Assembly: GCA_963717195.1 (NCBI GenBank)
Contig: CAVQVR010000020.1
Span: 124,001-188,000 of the forward strand
Direction: 5' to 3'
Length of the DNA stretch: 64,000 nt
Source: JACDAE01 sp963717195
GTDB taxonomy: Bacteria; Chloroflexota; Ktedonobacteria; Ktedonobacterales; Ktedonobacteraceae
Position numbers and translations under genes: made by a program. The notes beneath the pieces were generated by a model. The model was given only the letters and a program-made list of their open reading frames with translations. It made no database searches and was not told where the DNA came from. Below are positions 36,099 through 45,049 of the stretch, piece by piece; position 1 is the first letter of the stretch, and each line of letters starts with the position of its first letter.

Positions 36099-37671
36099 CC
36101 GCGTTAAAGTTTCCGAGTAAACGGTGCAACAGCTCGATTTCCTCCGGGCTGTCGATGATGCCAAGCTTTTCCTTTTTCGCTTCTAACTGTTCTTTGGTAC
36201 GCAATAATTCGTCCGCTTGCGTTTGCAATTTGGCATAAAGAGGGTCTTTCTTGCTGGTGTCGAGCCGCTTTTCCGTGTTCTCGGAAAGCTGTACTTCAAG
36301 CCCTTTCAACTGTTCATGGATACTGACAAAGTCCCCGGATTGCTGGTCATATACCTGCTCCAGTGCTATCCTAACCCTGTCCTTCATATTGATATCCGCA
36401 TGTTCAAGCGCTTTCAGGCGCTCGATGACGACCGTATCGAAGTGCGCGACGGGGATTTTAAAGAGCTTATCGGTAAGGATGCCGTCCGAGTGCAAACTGC
36501 GTCCTATGTAGCACCCTTCATCTATTGTGGTAAACGCCGTCCTGTTCGGCGCAGGCGGCGTTGCAATGAGCTTGCCGTGGAACAACGCGTCCGGTGGCGT
36601 TTCGCGTGTATTTCTGATGCGTGTGACACCACCCCGGTTGTTCGGGACGGGTTCGCCTTCCAGCGTATAGCCTTTAATCGCAGCATACCCCTCGGCGAAC
36701 AGAGCGTAGTCCAGGATGGCGGGATGATGGTCAATAATAGTATCCGGCTTATCCGCATCCGGCATCCACCAGCCTATATACATCTCGTTTGTCAACCATT
36801 GTTTAATGACTCTTGGACTACGTGGTTTATAACCCACGCCTGGTATATGCCTGAGATTCGTCCTGAACATATACCGTTCCCTGTCTTCCTCCGGTATTTC
36901 CGGAAAAAGACGAACCATCCCTGCCACTTCCTTGTTTAATTTTCCCATGTCCCAGGAGAGCGCTTGCGCCCTAAGCGCGAGTTTCCGTAATTCTTTCGCC
37001 CAGGGTTCATAGATAATGATGGCCTGGGTTTGTTTTTTCCCTTTCAGCACCAGGCCGGGAGGCAAGCCGCGCCCATCATATCCGCCTTTATCCGCCTTGT
37101 TTTGCTTGCATTGATGCGCATGTTTTATCGGCCCCTCAATATACGCATAGGCTTCTTTCATCTTTTCCTGAAAGGCGCGGAGGTCTTGATACACGGTAAA
37201 ATCGTACACCCTGGTTTCGTCATACTGCGCCACCGATGAAATAGGCGGCACAACCAGTTTAATCTTCTTTTCTTCCGCCAGCCGGGTAAATGTGCCGACT
37301 TGATCCATGTGCTTGTTTCTAAACAGCCGGTCTTCCCTGGCAACGACGATAGTGCCTATAACCCCCTTATTGATATCCTGGTAGAGACGGTCAAGCTCTT
37401 TTCTTTGGTCGATGCGTTTTTGTCCGGATACGCCCGACCCTTCATCATAGAGACGGACATCGGGTGTGTCATCATAGTAGAGCAGTTTGCCATAATCTTG
37501 CAGTCCTAACTGCGTTTCCCGGCTTTCCGCCTGCGCCGTATCCGCCCCGTCTTTGGACTGTCTCACTAACACGGCGGTCGCACGTTTCCTGTCAATCTCC
37601 GGCAACATGGCGATAGCGTTCCTCGGACGGTTCTCCGCCTGGCGGAGTTTGAATGCTCTGGGTTCTGGCAT
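36061..37671 (-). CDS. Large serine recombinase (integrase)
   Basis: The 536-residue protein has the serine-recombinase catalytic domain with ATAVLVRQSKDG (Ser39) and IVVAREDRLFRN. A Recombinase domain follows (KQWLTNEMYIGWWMPDADKP), then a zinc-ribbon-like region and a coiled coil (EQLKGLEVQLSENTEKR to EQLEAKKEKLG). Such enzymes integrate and excise mobile elements. I chose the ATG at 37,671 with AAAGGAAG upstream; the frame opens at 37,722. Its last about 12 codons (VAVIMPVTSSQA) are antisense to the HD gene, so the integration junction lies within the coding sequence and the host gene supplies the stop codon. Confidence 0.9.
   Translation of the reverse strand: MPEPRAFKLRQAENRPRNAIAMLPEIDRKRATAVLVRQSKDGADTAQAESRETQLGLQDYGKLLYYDDTPDVRLYDEGSGVSGQKRIDQRKELDRLYQDINKGVIGTIVVAREDRLFRNKHMDQVGTFTRLAEEKKIKLVVPPISSVAQYDETRVYDFTVYQDLRAFQEKMKEAYAYIEGPIKHAHQCKQNKADKGGYDGRGLPPGLVLKGKKQTQAIIIYEPWAKELRKLALRAQALSWDMGKLNKEVAGMVRLFPEIPEEDRERYMFRTNLRHIPGVGYKPRSPRVIKQWLTNEMYIGWWMPDADKPDTIIDHHPAILDYALFAEGYAAIKGYTLEGEPVPNNRGGVTRIRNTRETPPDALFHGKLIATPPAPNRTAFTTIDEGCYIGRSLHSDGILTDKLFKIPVAHFDTVVIERLKALEHADINMKDRVRIALEQVYDQQSGDFVSIHEQLKGLEVQLSENTEKRLDTSKKDPLYAKLQTQADELLRTKEQLEAKKEKLGIIDSPEEIELLHRLLGNFNAVAVIMPVTSSQA
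36090..36105. other. Putative attachment junction (attL/attR) of the recombinase element
   Basis: The HD gene coding pattern ends here in the plus direction, and the recombinase coding pattern ends here in the minus direction. The crossover core cannot be defined without the empty site or the other junction. The opposite junction is expected to carry the missing 3' part of the HD gene, but none is visible in the window. Confidence 0.45.
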
Positions 37672-37812
37672 TCCTTTGCTTCCTTTCTCATCGGTCAATG
37701 TAATGGCGAATATAGACAGCATATTCTTATGTATAACTATACCATACTACCATTTATTTTACAATAGAACCATCAATATACCACTATAACCATTTATTAC
37801 CGAATAGTAGTA

Positions 37813-37842
37813 TTGACATTGCACGAGTACGAATGGCATACT
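37813..37842 (+). promoter_or_regulatory. Promoter of the small HTH gene
   Basis: TTGACA at 37,813-37,818 and CATACT at 37,837-37,842 are spaced by 18 nt. Two direct repeats of CCATTTATT (37,750 and 37,790) lie upstream in the divergent gap. They are possible operators for the HTH protein controlling the recombinase. Confidence 0.6.
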
Positions 37843-37874
37843 AAGGGCAGAAATTTTATTGGAGTGTTTCCTCT

Positions 37875-38090
37875 ATGAACCTTACAGATTACCGAGCCAA
37901 GCTCGGCTGGTCGAAAGCGCACCTTGCCCGCGAAGCAAGCATTAACGTCGGAACTGTGATTGATGCGGAAAAAGGCAAGCGCGTCTATAAGGCAACCGCC
38001 GGAAAAATCGCCAATGCCCTCTCTAAAGGATTAGGGGAAGGTAAAGAGATCACCTATAAGGACATTGAAGGGCTTAACCTTGCTGATTGA
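37875..38090 (+). CDS. Small XRE-like HTH regulator of the recombinase element
   Basis: The 71-residue protein is essentially one helix-turn-helix domain: LTDYRAKLGWSKAHLAREASINVGTVIDAEKGKRVYKATAGKIANAL. This is the Cro/CI (XRE) pattern. GGAG lies 10 nt before the ATG. It diverges from the recombinase gene, as element-borne repressors often do, with a consensus-like promoter in the gap. It probably controls its own and recombinase expression. Confidence 0.75.
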   Translation: MNLTDYRAKLGWSKAHLAREASINVGTVIDAEKGKRVYKATAGKIANALSKGLGEGKEITYKDIEGLNLAD

Positions 38091-38099
38091 CTGTTAGGC

Positions 38100-38655
38100 T
38101 TATAGGGATAATAGGGCCGCAAAGTTCTCCAGATCTTCGAAGACCACGAGGGAGGGGAGCTTACTCATAACCGTTGAGTCTAATGCGCGTCTCAGGTAGC
38201 TCCAGGATCGGTCAGGGTTTTCGTCTGCGAAAACATAGGCAACGTAGCTGCCTAGCCTCTGATGTTCGGCTGCAATCGCCTTCACCAGTGTCGTTTTCCC
38301 GGTGCCTGGAGGTCCAATCGAGAAAATTTTCGGAGTCGTGGAACTTGTAACGTCTCGTAGCGCTGTAAAATCTCTGGTTTAAAGATGATCTTCTGGCTCA
38401 TAACACGTTCAATCACCTCAGATGGAAGAATAACATGCTCAAGAGTCGTCTTGCGGATTTCCTCTTTGAAATTCCACTGACCATCGCTTGGCGAACCGAT
38501 GATGTCGATGCGGCATTTTCGTTCACGGCGCAGGATACGGTAGGCGTGTTTATACTATTGTTGATGAAAACGCTCGTTTGGTTGATAGCTGATTTGCGCT
38601 GTCGTAGTAGTTTTTGGAGACCATCGTTTCCGCTCTATATGATTGAAGTTGGCTG
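38100..38655 (-). pseudogene. AAA+ ATPase remnant
   Basis: Minus-strand frames give pieces of an AAA+ ATPase. An N-terminal section (TTLEHVILPSEVIERVMSQK, then FKPEILQRYE) leads to the Walker A stretch IFSIGPPGTGKTTLVKAIAA and a Walker B-like LPSLVVFEDLENF, after which the frame ends. A frameshift separates the two sections near 38,347, and an in-frame TAG lies at 38,555-38,557. The AAA domain stops right after Walker B, beside the end of the HTH gene, so the 3' part is missing. It is clearly non-functional. Confidence 0.7.
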
Positions 38656-38704
38656 AAGCGCCAGAGATCCAGGGCAGATGAGAACGATGCTATAGAGGCG
38701 GCTT

Positions 38705-39949
38705 CTATGAATTCACCATCACCGTCCCAGTTCTCCAGGTTGCAATGGAATGTTCAACCGAGGCAATATAGGCTGCTTCGTCGTTATTGTCTGCGGCAGG
38801 CGCGTATTTCGGAATAATCTGACTCACCGTCGTAAGCTTCCACTCAGAGACATAGAGTGTGCGAATGAGGCTGTACCATGCCTCAAAACCGCTCTCCCAC
38901 GTGGGGAACCAGGCGTATCCATCCAGGCATTTGAAGTTGGAAATACAACGCAGATTCCCCAGCGAAAGACTGAATCTTGCCACTCCTTGTGTGCCAAAAG
39001 AACTTTCGTGCATGAAGAACGCCAGGGCGAAGGCCGGATCTATCCCGTAATTGATGCCCAGATTGTAGAGCACCTGTCCTTTGCCTGCCGCTGGTGAGTT
39101 GTAGCTTGCCAGCACGCGATTGATAAAGGCTGCACTGATCGTCGGCTTCCCTAAAACGGAGTAAGAGCCTGTTGGTTGCGTTGCTGCTGTCTTAGGAGAA
39201 ACCACAACTGCAAAGCCAGCCCAGTACTTCATAAAGGTAGCACGGGCCATCACTTGCATATTCAGGCGCGATGAGTCCGCTAGATACACATCCTGACTGT
39301 TCCCACCTCGCACCACCAGCAGATGCCCACCAGACCAGAGAGCAGGGGGAAACCCTACGATCACTGGATGCCCCTGGTTCGCTACCTTGATCACCGTATC
39401 AAGCGAACTATTGCTCAACCAATCCGTCTGAAAGCCAAATCGCGCAACCGTACGATCAATTCCCGTTGGTTCCAGTAGACCGAGATCAGGAGTGATCTCA
39501 TGTATTCCAGCTTCCACCTTCAGAATGTCAGCAATACGATAGGTATGACCATAAGAATTCATCACTTCGGTCATTGAGGCCGTAGAGCACGTTGAGTAGG
39601 CCCAGGTGGTATATTCCTGTTGAGAGGCATACTGGCCAGGATCCAATTGATCAATACGCATCAGCACTTTCGATGCAGTAACAGATGCATTGGCGAAACT
39701 TACCTTTGAAGCTGCTGGCACGGTACCTGCTTTCGATGTCATTGCTTGTTGAATAGGTACTGCACTTGAAACAAGGAGAACCCGGTTGCTCTGTGCAGAG
39801 ATGGTGAGCGTAATAATCACACTCACCAGGCATAGTATTGCTACACTCAGAATGATTTTCTGTTGGAGTCTGCCAGGGAGAACCATCCCAATCACGCTGT
39901 TGAGTGAGAGCATGCTTCCACTTCTTACTCCTGTTGCTTTACTGAGCAT
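38705..39949 (-). CDS. Membrane-anchored C39-like peptidase with glucosaminidase-like C-terminal domain
   Basis: The 414-residue protein has a signal anchor near residues 30-50 (KIILSVAILCLVSVIITLTI). A C39-like papain-fold domain follows, with YSTCSTASMTEVMNSYG (Cys nucleophile) and GGHLLVVRGGNSQDVYLADS (His and Asp). The C-terminal part, with GIDPAFALAFFMHESSFGT and LGNLRC, is typical of lysozyme-like glucosaminidases. It therefore combines a peptide-cutting and a glycan-cutting domain and should act on peptidoglycan. It is intact although its neighbours are decayed. Confidence 0.78.
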   Translation of the reverse strand: MLSKATGVRSGSMLSLNSVIGMVLPGRLQQKIILSVAILCLVSVIITLTISAQSNRVLLVSSAVPIQQAMTSKAGTVPAASKVSFANASVTASKVLMRIDQLDPGQYASQQEYTTWAYSTCSTASMTEVMNSYGHTYRIADILKVEAGIHEITPDLGLLEPTGIDRTVARFGFQTDWLSNSSLDTVIKVANQGHPVIVGFPPALWSGGHLLVVRGGNSQDVYLADSSRLNMQVMARATFMKYWAGFAVVVSPKTAATQPTGSYSVLGKPTISAAFINRVLASYNSPAAGKGQVLYNLGINYGIDPAFALAFFMHESSFGTQGVARFSLSLGNLRCISNFKCLDGYAWFPTWESGFEAWYSLIRTLYVSEWKLTTVSQIIPKYAPAADNNDEAAYIASVEHSIATWRTGTVMVNS

Positions 39950-39998
39950 TTCTACCTATCCTCCTTACGTCAGTACGAAAACTGTTGTTTTCTTGACC

Positions 39999-40418
39999 CT
40001 AAAAACCTTCTTGATCGTTGTAAAAGTCCATGATTGACGAGACCGTTTTCATCGCCTCGTCCAGGTCGATTTCATCTTCTTTCGGTGTCGGGACTTCTTC
40101 CACCTCGTCTACCGGCTGCACCCTGGGGTACCAGAGTGATGGAGCTGTTTTGACTCCGTATAATGCGCGGTGACGATGAGACAACAGGGCCAGGATGTAG
40201 TCCTCTACCGACATCTCCAGGCTCTGTGCCTCCTGCTCTAAACGCTGCGAGACGTGCGACGCTTCCTTAAAGTGGAGAGGGATAAAGCGCCCCTCACGGG
40301 TGAGATCCAGAACCAGTTGTTTGACGTAGGCAGAGAGGGATTGCCTCCCCTCTCTCGCCTGCTTCTCTATCTGACCTACCCGTGCATTGTTCGGGTTAAA
40401 CCCCATTGAGACGGTCAC
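39999..40418 (-). CDS. Hypothetical protein with RHH-like N-terminus
   Basis: The 139-residue protein starts with a stretch resembling ribbon-helix-helix proteins (NNARVGQIEKQAREGRQSLSAYVKQLVLD). A helical middle follows (VSQRLEQEAQSLEMSVEDYILAL), then a Pro/Glu/Asp-rich acidic tail. The start is a GTG at 40,418 with AGGAA upstream. I do not recognise a named family. It could be an antitoxin-like DNA binder, but no partner toxin is adjacent; the downstream gene is the peptidase 50 nt away. Confidence 0.5.
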   Translation of the reverse strand: MTVSMGFNPNNARVGQIEKQAREGRQSLSAYVKQLVLDLTREGRFIPLHFKEASHVSQRLEQEAQSLEMSVEDYILALLSHRHRALYGVKTAPSLWYPRVQPVDEVEEVPTPKEDEIDLDEAMKTVSSIMDFYNDQEGF

Positions 40419-40441
40419 GGTTCCTGATCTTCCCCCGAATT

Positions 40442-41635
40442 TGTGGAGTAGTCAAAGCTTAGGATATACTATTCCAGAAGGAGGACCAGGGTCATGCAAA
40501 AGACCTACACAGCCGAATTGAAACGGGAAGCGGTGCGGCTAGCTCAGACCAGTGGCAAGCCGATTACGCACGTCGCACGCGATCTGGGGATTTCTGATAC
40601 GTCGATTTATATGGAGGAAGGAGCTGGCTGAACACAATCAGGAAGCCTTCCCAGGCAGTGGGCATCAGCCAGGGGAAGTTGAGGAAGTGCGCCGTCTCAA
40701 ACGCGAATTGGAGATTGTGAAACAGGAGCGCGATATAGTAAAAAAAGCGCTCGGCATCTTTTCGCGCAGCCCGCAATGAAATATCAGTTCATTGCAGAGT
40801 ATCGGCAGGAGTATCCGATTACGACGATGTGTCGGGTGTTGGAGGTGTCTGTGAGTGGATAGTATGCTTGGTGCCAACGGACTCCTAGCCGACATAGCCG
40901 AGAAGATGCACAACTCGCCGAAAAAGTGAAGATGGCATTTGAGGACAATCGTTGTGTCTATGGGAGTCCGCGGGTACATGCAGAGCTGTGTGCGCAGGGC
41001 TTGCATTGTTCACGCAAGCGAGTGGCTCGTCTGATGCAGGAGCAAGGACTGTTTGCCAAACGTCCACGGCATCGCACGATCACCACCCAGAGTGTGCCAG
41101 GTGCTCAGGTGGCTCCCAACTTGCTCCAACGCGACTTCAGCGCGGATGAGCCCAACCGCAAATGGGTAGTCGATACGACCTACCTTTGGACAGCAGAAGG
41201 GTGGCTGTACCTAGCTGTTGTGCTTGATCTGTTCTCGCGTATGGTGGTAGGATGGTCTATGGCGACTATCCAGGATACTGCCCTGGTGGTTCAAGCTCTG
41301 CGTATGGCATTGGCTCGTCGCCGTCCACAAGCCGGGTTACTCCATCATTCCGATCGCGGGAGCACCTACACGAGCGAGAGATCAAAAACTTTTAGAGCAA
41401 GAAGGCTTGCGAGCGAGCATGAGCCATACTGCTGATTGTTACGATAATGCAGCCATGGAAAGCTTTTTTCATAGTTTCAAAGGGGAATGAATTGAGGGGG
41501 AAATCTCTAGACGCGAGCACAAGCCAGAAGCATTACCTTTGAATTCATAGAATGCTTCTATAATCGCACAGAAGACATTCTACCTTACACTATATGAGTC
41601 CACTTGAGTACGAACAAGTGAAGTGTTCACCCTAA
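40442..41635 (+). mobile_element. IS3-family insertion sequence, decayed
   Basis: OrfA begins at 40,494 (AGGAGG 9 nt upstream) with KREAVRLAQTSGKPITHVAR, a TnpA HTH, and shifts frame near 40,609 to WRKELAEH and a leucine-zipper-like tail ending at 40,779. OrfB overlaps it (ATGA at 40,776). OrfB has an in-frame TAG after VSVSG, then the rve integrase core with WVVDTTYLWTAEGWLYLAVV and LLHHSDRGSTYTS. A further frameshift precedes DNAAMESFFHSFK, the final Glu of the DDE triad. The last part (FEFIECFYNRT) is shifted again. Precise terminal inverted repeats were not recognised, so the ends are approximate. Confidence 0.8.
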
Positions 41636-41659
41636 TGTTTAGGGTCTCCATAAATTCGG

Positions 41660-42616
41660 GTGAGGATCAGTCCGCCAGCGGGTGGGCACTATCCGGTTGT
41701 CCGCTATGAAACGAAGCCCGCAGAGCAAATGCAGTTCGACTGGGGCGAGTACAAGTACGAGCAGGATGGAGTGTCCCACAAGTTCTACGGCTTCACCGCT
41801 ATTCTCTCGTACTCCCGTATGCGCTTTGTCACCTTCGTCAAGCGCTGTGATGTCCAAACGTTGATCCGCTGTTTGATGCTCGCTTTTGAATACTTCGGTG
41901 GGTTGCCCAAAGCCGCGCTGACTGACCGGATGAAGAGCGTGCTGCTCGAAATGGAAGACAAAAAGCCCCGCTGGAACCCTCTCTTTGCCGATGCGCATGG
42001 CCTCGATTGGGTAGCGCCACGAGTGTGCCGGGCATATACCCCTCAAACGAAAGGCAAAGTTGAGCGTTCAGTAGGGTTTTTTAAGCACAGCTATTGGGCA
42101 GGGGTCACCTTCAGCGATCTCGATGACCTCAATCGTCAGGCCCATGTGTGGTGTGAACGGGTCAATAGCCGTGTGCATCGCACCACCCACGAGCGGCCCA
42201 AAGATCGCCGAGAGCAGGAATTGCTTGCTCCCTTGCCAACGGCTTTTGCCTGGGAACGCTTTGGAAGCGAAGAACGCAAAGTCAGCTGGGATGGCTACCT
42301 GTCCTATGATGGAGTGCTCTATGGACTGCCCTCATCACCCCCGGTGGCAGGCTCAGTGGTCCAGGTACGGGAATGGCATGGGGTGCTCAAGATCTGGCAT
42401 GCTGGACACCTGCTCGCCGAACTGGCGAAGCGTCCGCTGTCTCAGAGCCATGTGGAGCATCCTGATCAATGGCGTTCCATTCCTCCGGCCTCCTCCAGGC
42501 GGGCACAGGTGGTTCCCATCGGCCATCTGCGACCCGCTCCACAGGTCGTTGCACGAGCGTTGACTGAGTATGATCAGTTGTGTGGTCTGGAGGAGGCAAC
42601 ATGCAGCCCCAGTTGA
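41660..42616 (+). pseudogene. istA: IS21-family transposase IstA, 5'-truncated
   Basis: The 318-residue frame has the rve catalytic core of IstA: PAEQMQFDWGEYKY, ALTDRMKSVLLEM, and PQTKGKVERSVGFFK with the final Glu. The usual N-terminal about 100-150 residues with the HTH are missing; coding similarity begins right at the end of the IS3 remnant. The rest is intact to the overlap with istB, so the truncation was probably caused by a neighbouring insertion or deletion. Confidence 0.85.
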
Positions 42617-43347
42617 AACAATTGGGTCTCACCCAACTCGAGAAAGCCCTGCCCACGCTTTATGAAACCGCCAGACAGGAACAGTGGACCTATGAAACCT
42701 TCATGAACCGAGCTCTCGCCTCGGAAATCGAGGGACGAGATCGGCGTGCCGCTGAACGGCGCATGACCGCGGCCAGGCTCCCAGCGATCAAGACGCTGGA
42801 GGCATTTGATTTTGCCTTTCAACCTGAACTCTCAGAACGGCTGTTGTGGGAGTTGGCCGATCTCGGCTTCGTGCAGACGGCCACGAACGTGATCTTGCTG
42901 GGGCCACCGGGCGTCGGAAAAACACACCTCTCATTGGCACTCACCGTCAAGGCGCTCAGCGCTGGGTATTCTGCCTTGTTTACCACCCTGACCCATCTGG
43001 CTGAGGCCCTGGATACGGCTGCCTATCCTGGCCTGGTTCGCCAACGCCTGCGTCGCTACATCGCCCCTTCGGTGCTTGTGATTGACGAAGTCGGCTACAC
43101 CAAACTCTCATCTGGGCAGGCTCATCACTTCTTTGAGCTGGTCACCGCTCGGTATGAGCACGGCTCTATTCTGTTGACCTCCAATACCAGCTTTTCTGCC
43201 TGGGGCGAACTGCTGGGAGACGAAGTGCTCGCTACGGCGCTGCTCGATAGGCTCTTGCATCACGCCGAGGTGATCCCGATAAACGGCCGGAGCTACCGCA
43301 TGAAAGACCGTCGAGAAACACAGCGCCCTGCTGGAGGACAAAAATGA
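42601..43347 (+). CDS. istB: IS21-family helper ATPase IstB
   Basis: The 248-residue AAA+ protein has Walker A GPPGVGKT at 101-108, Walker B VLVIDEVGY near 155 and the sensor region ILLTSNTSFSAWGE. It helps IstA choose targets. The ATG at 42,601 is preceded by GGAGGAGG and overlaps the istA end by 16 nt, the usual coupled arrangement. The gene is intact, but with a truncated istA the element should not move by itself. Confidence 0.93.
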   Translation: MQPQLKQLGLTQLEKALPTLYETARQEQWTYETFMNRALASEIEGRDRRAAERRMTAARLPAIKTLEAFDFAFQPELSERLLWELADLGFVQTATNVILLGPPGVGKTHLSLALTVKALSAGYSALFTTLTHLAEALDTAAYPGLVRQRLRRYIAPSVLVIDEVGYTKLSSGQAHHFFELVTARYEHGSILLTSNTSFSAWGELLGDEVLATALLDRLLHHAEVIPINGRSYRMKDRRETQRPAGGQK

Positions 43348-43515
43348 AAGGAGGGTCAACTTCTAACGGGCGCAAAAACTGCTGGCGTTGGGGTCAAAAC
43401 GGATTGGCGCATCCCATGCTGGCGTGAAGTCCCTCTGTAAGCAAGAGGGGTTTCTGAACAAATGGTTGAGTTGGGGTTACAATTATCCAGGCGCAGGATT
43501 CGGCGGACGTTGACA
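43348..43515 (+). other. IS21 right-end region
   Basis: Non-coding tail of the IS21 element. It appears to end with ...GGACGTTGACA at 43,505-43,515, in line with the TGT...ACA ends usual for IS21 elements. The left end is lost together with the 5' part of istA. Confidence 0.45.
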
Positions 43516-43551
43516 ACAGCAACTCACCCTGTTTTAATACAACACACTTCA

Positions 43552-43592
43552 AGAGGAGAGACACGTGTATTGCGTGTCTCTCCTCTCTTTTT
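43552..43592 (+). terminator. Intrinsic terminator
   Basis: AGAGGAGAGACACG at 43,552 pairs perfectly with CGTGTCTCTCCTCT at 43,573-43,586 around a 7-nt loop and is followed by CTTTTT. It lies just right of the IS21 end and belongs to host DNA. Confidence 0.8.
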
Positions 43593-43655
43593 GATTTGAA
43601 AACATGAGAAAAGATCTGTCCTGGTCTTTACAGGAAAAAGAAAGGGAAAAGAATC

Positions 43656-44037
43656 ATGCTCGATACTGATATCCTTCCAGACACCGCCAGTTTCCACAAG
43701 GAAGAACAGGGCGGGAAATGGTACATCGAGAGGCAAGGAGGCAACATCATCCATCATCTGCTGTTTGAAGGGCAAATACTCTCGGGAAGCTGGGTCGGGC
43801 CCCGTTGGGTTTTCAGAGCATTGACCTCGATGTCTCCCGAGGAACGAACACGCTATCAGACCCATGATGAATATATTGGGAGCAATTCGTGCCCGCTTGT
43901 TTCAGAACAACGGCGAGCGCCTCGAATAGCTCACAGACCTTATTGGCTTGCATCTGCTCACAACCGAGACCGTTCCCCCATGGCAAGCATGGACCCCACA
44001 TCCCGCCGCAAAGCCTCCTGATTGCCATTCTTTATAA
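43656..44037 (+). pseudogene. Degraded hypothetical gene
   Basis: The frame from the ATG at 43,656 gives a sensible sequence (FHKEEQGGKWYIERQGGN, then SPEERTRYQTHDEYIG). Near 43,875 the protein-like pattern moves to another frame (AIRARLFQNNGERLE), meets a TAG at 43,927-43,929 and continues with LTDLIGLHLLTTETVPPW to a TAA at 44,035. I do not recognise the family. It is followed by a terminator and then by the broken methyltransferase. Confidence 0.45.
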
Positions 44038-44046
44038 CCATTTGAA

Positions 44047-44089
44047 GAGGGCAGATGCTTCTGGCAACAAGCATCTGCCCTCATTTTTT
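44047..44089 (+). terminator. Intrinsic terminator
   Basis: GAGGGCAGATGCTT at 44,047 pairs perfectly with AAGCATCTGCCCTC at 44,069-44,082 around an 8-nt loop and is followed by ATTTTTT. It ends the degraded gene upstream. Confidence 0.88.
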
Positions 44090-44107
44090 GTAAAAAAGGA
44101 GCGACCT

Positions 44108-44609
44108 ATGCAACCCACAGAGATACTCCTACGCTCAGCGCACTTCTTTGCTGGTGCAGGTGGAGATACACACGAAAGAGAAAATGGAAGAGCTTGAATC
44201 TAAAAGCCACCTTCTATCGTGTTACCTTCAGAGAGGTACTCATGGGTCGCTCCTGTGAGTGAAGGCCCACAAAACCTTTGGTGGAGATTGAGTTAACCTT
44301 TAGCACATAACTGGGGGATGTGTGTGAAATCCTTCATACGCCTTTGAAGGACCAGAACAACTTTTCGTGTGTACCACTGGCGAAGTAGCATCAGAGACAT
44401 TTCAGGTATTTGCGCCTGACCTTCCATACGCCTTATGTGTGGTTTTGACCAGGCGGGCGTATCGCCTGTGTTTGCAGTCGAGATCAATCGGTATCGATGT
44501 GAGACCTTGCGGCTCAATTTCCCGCAGTGCAAGGTGTTTGAGGGGCCAATCCAACAATTGCTGTTAGCCAACTACCCTTCAGGCAAAATACCTATCTTCT
44601 TCATTTAGA
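44108..44609 (+). pseudogene. C5 cytosine-specific DNA methyltransferase fragment split by a 267-nt insert
   Basis: The frame from the ATG at 44,108, with AAGGAG upstream, reads MQPTEILLRSAHFFAGAGGD, the start and motif I (FAGAGG) of C5 methyltransferases, up to Thr21. The next expected residues, CGFDQAGVSPVFAVEINRYR with motif II (VFAVEI), reappear at 44,438 in the same frame and run on through TLRLNFPQCKVFEGPI. Between them lie 267 nt with stop codons. After about 44,580 similarity ends, so the catalytic PC motif and target-recognition domain are absent. Confidence 0.65.
44171..44437. other. 267-nt insert within the methyltransferase fragment
   Basis: This is non-coding and its length is a multiple of three. 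Near its left end ACACACGAAA is matched in reverse complement by TTTCGTGTGT at about 44,360, which suggests a roughly 200-bp element with terminal inverted repeats, plus extra bases to the right. CCTTCATACGCC and CCTTCCATACGCC form a direct repeat at about 44,332 and 44,420. The nature of the insert is unresolved. Confidence 0.4.
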
Positions 44610-45049
44610 CGAGAGTTCCAGGAAGTGCAAAAATTGCCGCCGCGGCAGGACTCGTGCCGCGAGTAGATATGGTTGCTCCTGTCTCCACGAATTCGAGACT
44701 GTACAAGACCATCCAAAAGACCAATCGCGACCAGTCACCACCACGAAGACGAACTGGGAGAACGGATGAAAAGGAAACAGCCGTACAAGCTACTTCATTA
44801 TTCCCGCAACTGTTCCTCAATAGAGATGGAAGTTTCGTGCTTTCTCTTCTTTTTCCAGGATTCTAGCACTACTATCTGTATGCAAATAACAGTTACTACA
44901 ACAACACATAGATCATAGTAAATTTTTCGTGTATATTAATTAGAAAAGGGAAATTGAGCACTATTAAAGTCATACCAATAATACTGGCTGAAAGCGAAAA
45001 ATATACTCTTTTCCAGCGATTACGAATTTGCGCAGTGTTACTCCTCCTG
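44610..45049. other. 440-nt interval without recognisable gene
   Basis: Short open frames exist on both strands, but none shows a family motif, a signal sequence or a good ribosome-binding site. This may be the eroded remainder of the methyltransferase region. Confidence 0.4.

Noticed and set aside
43889..44197. 102-codon open frame spanning a terminator and the methyltransferase start
   Set aside because: Its sequence is compositionally odd and runs through a strong terminator hairpin. The better readings are the degraded gene ending at 44,037 and the methyltransferase start at 44,108.
44171..44437. 267-nt insert considered as a group I intron
   Set aside because: The upstream exon does not end in T at the natural joining point, and no core helices were recognised. 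A small transposable element is more likely.
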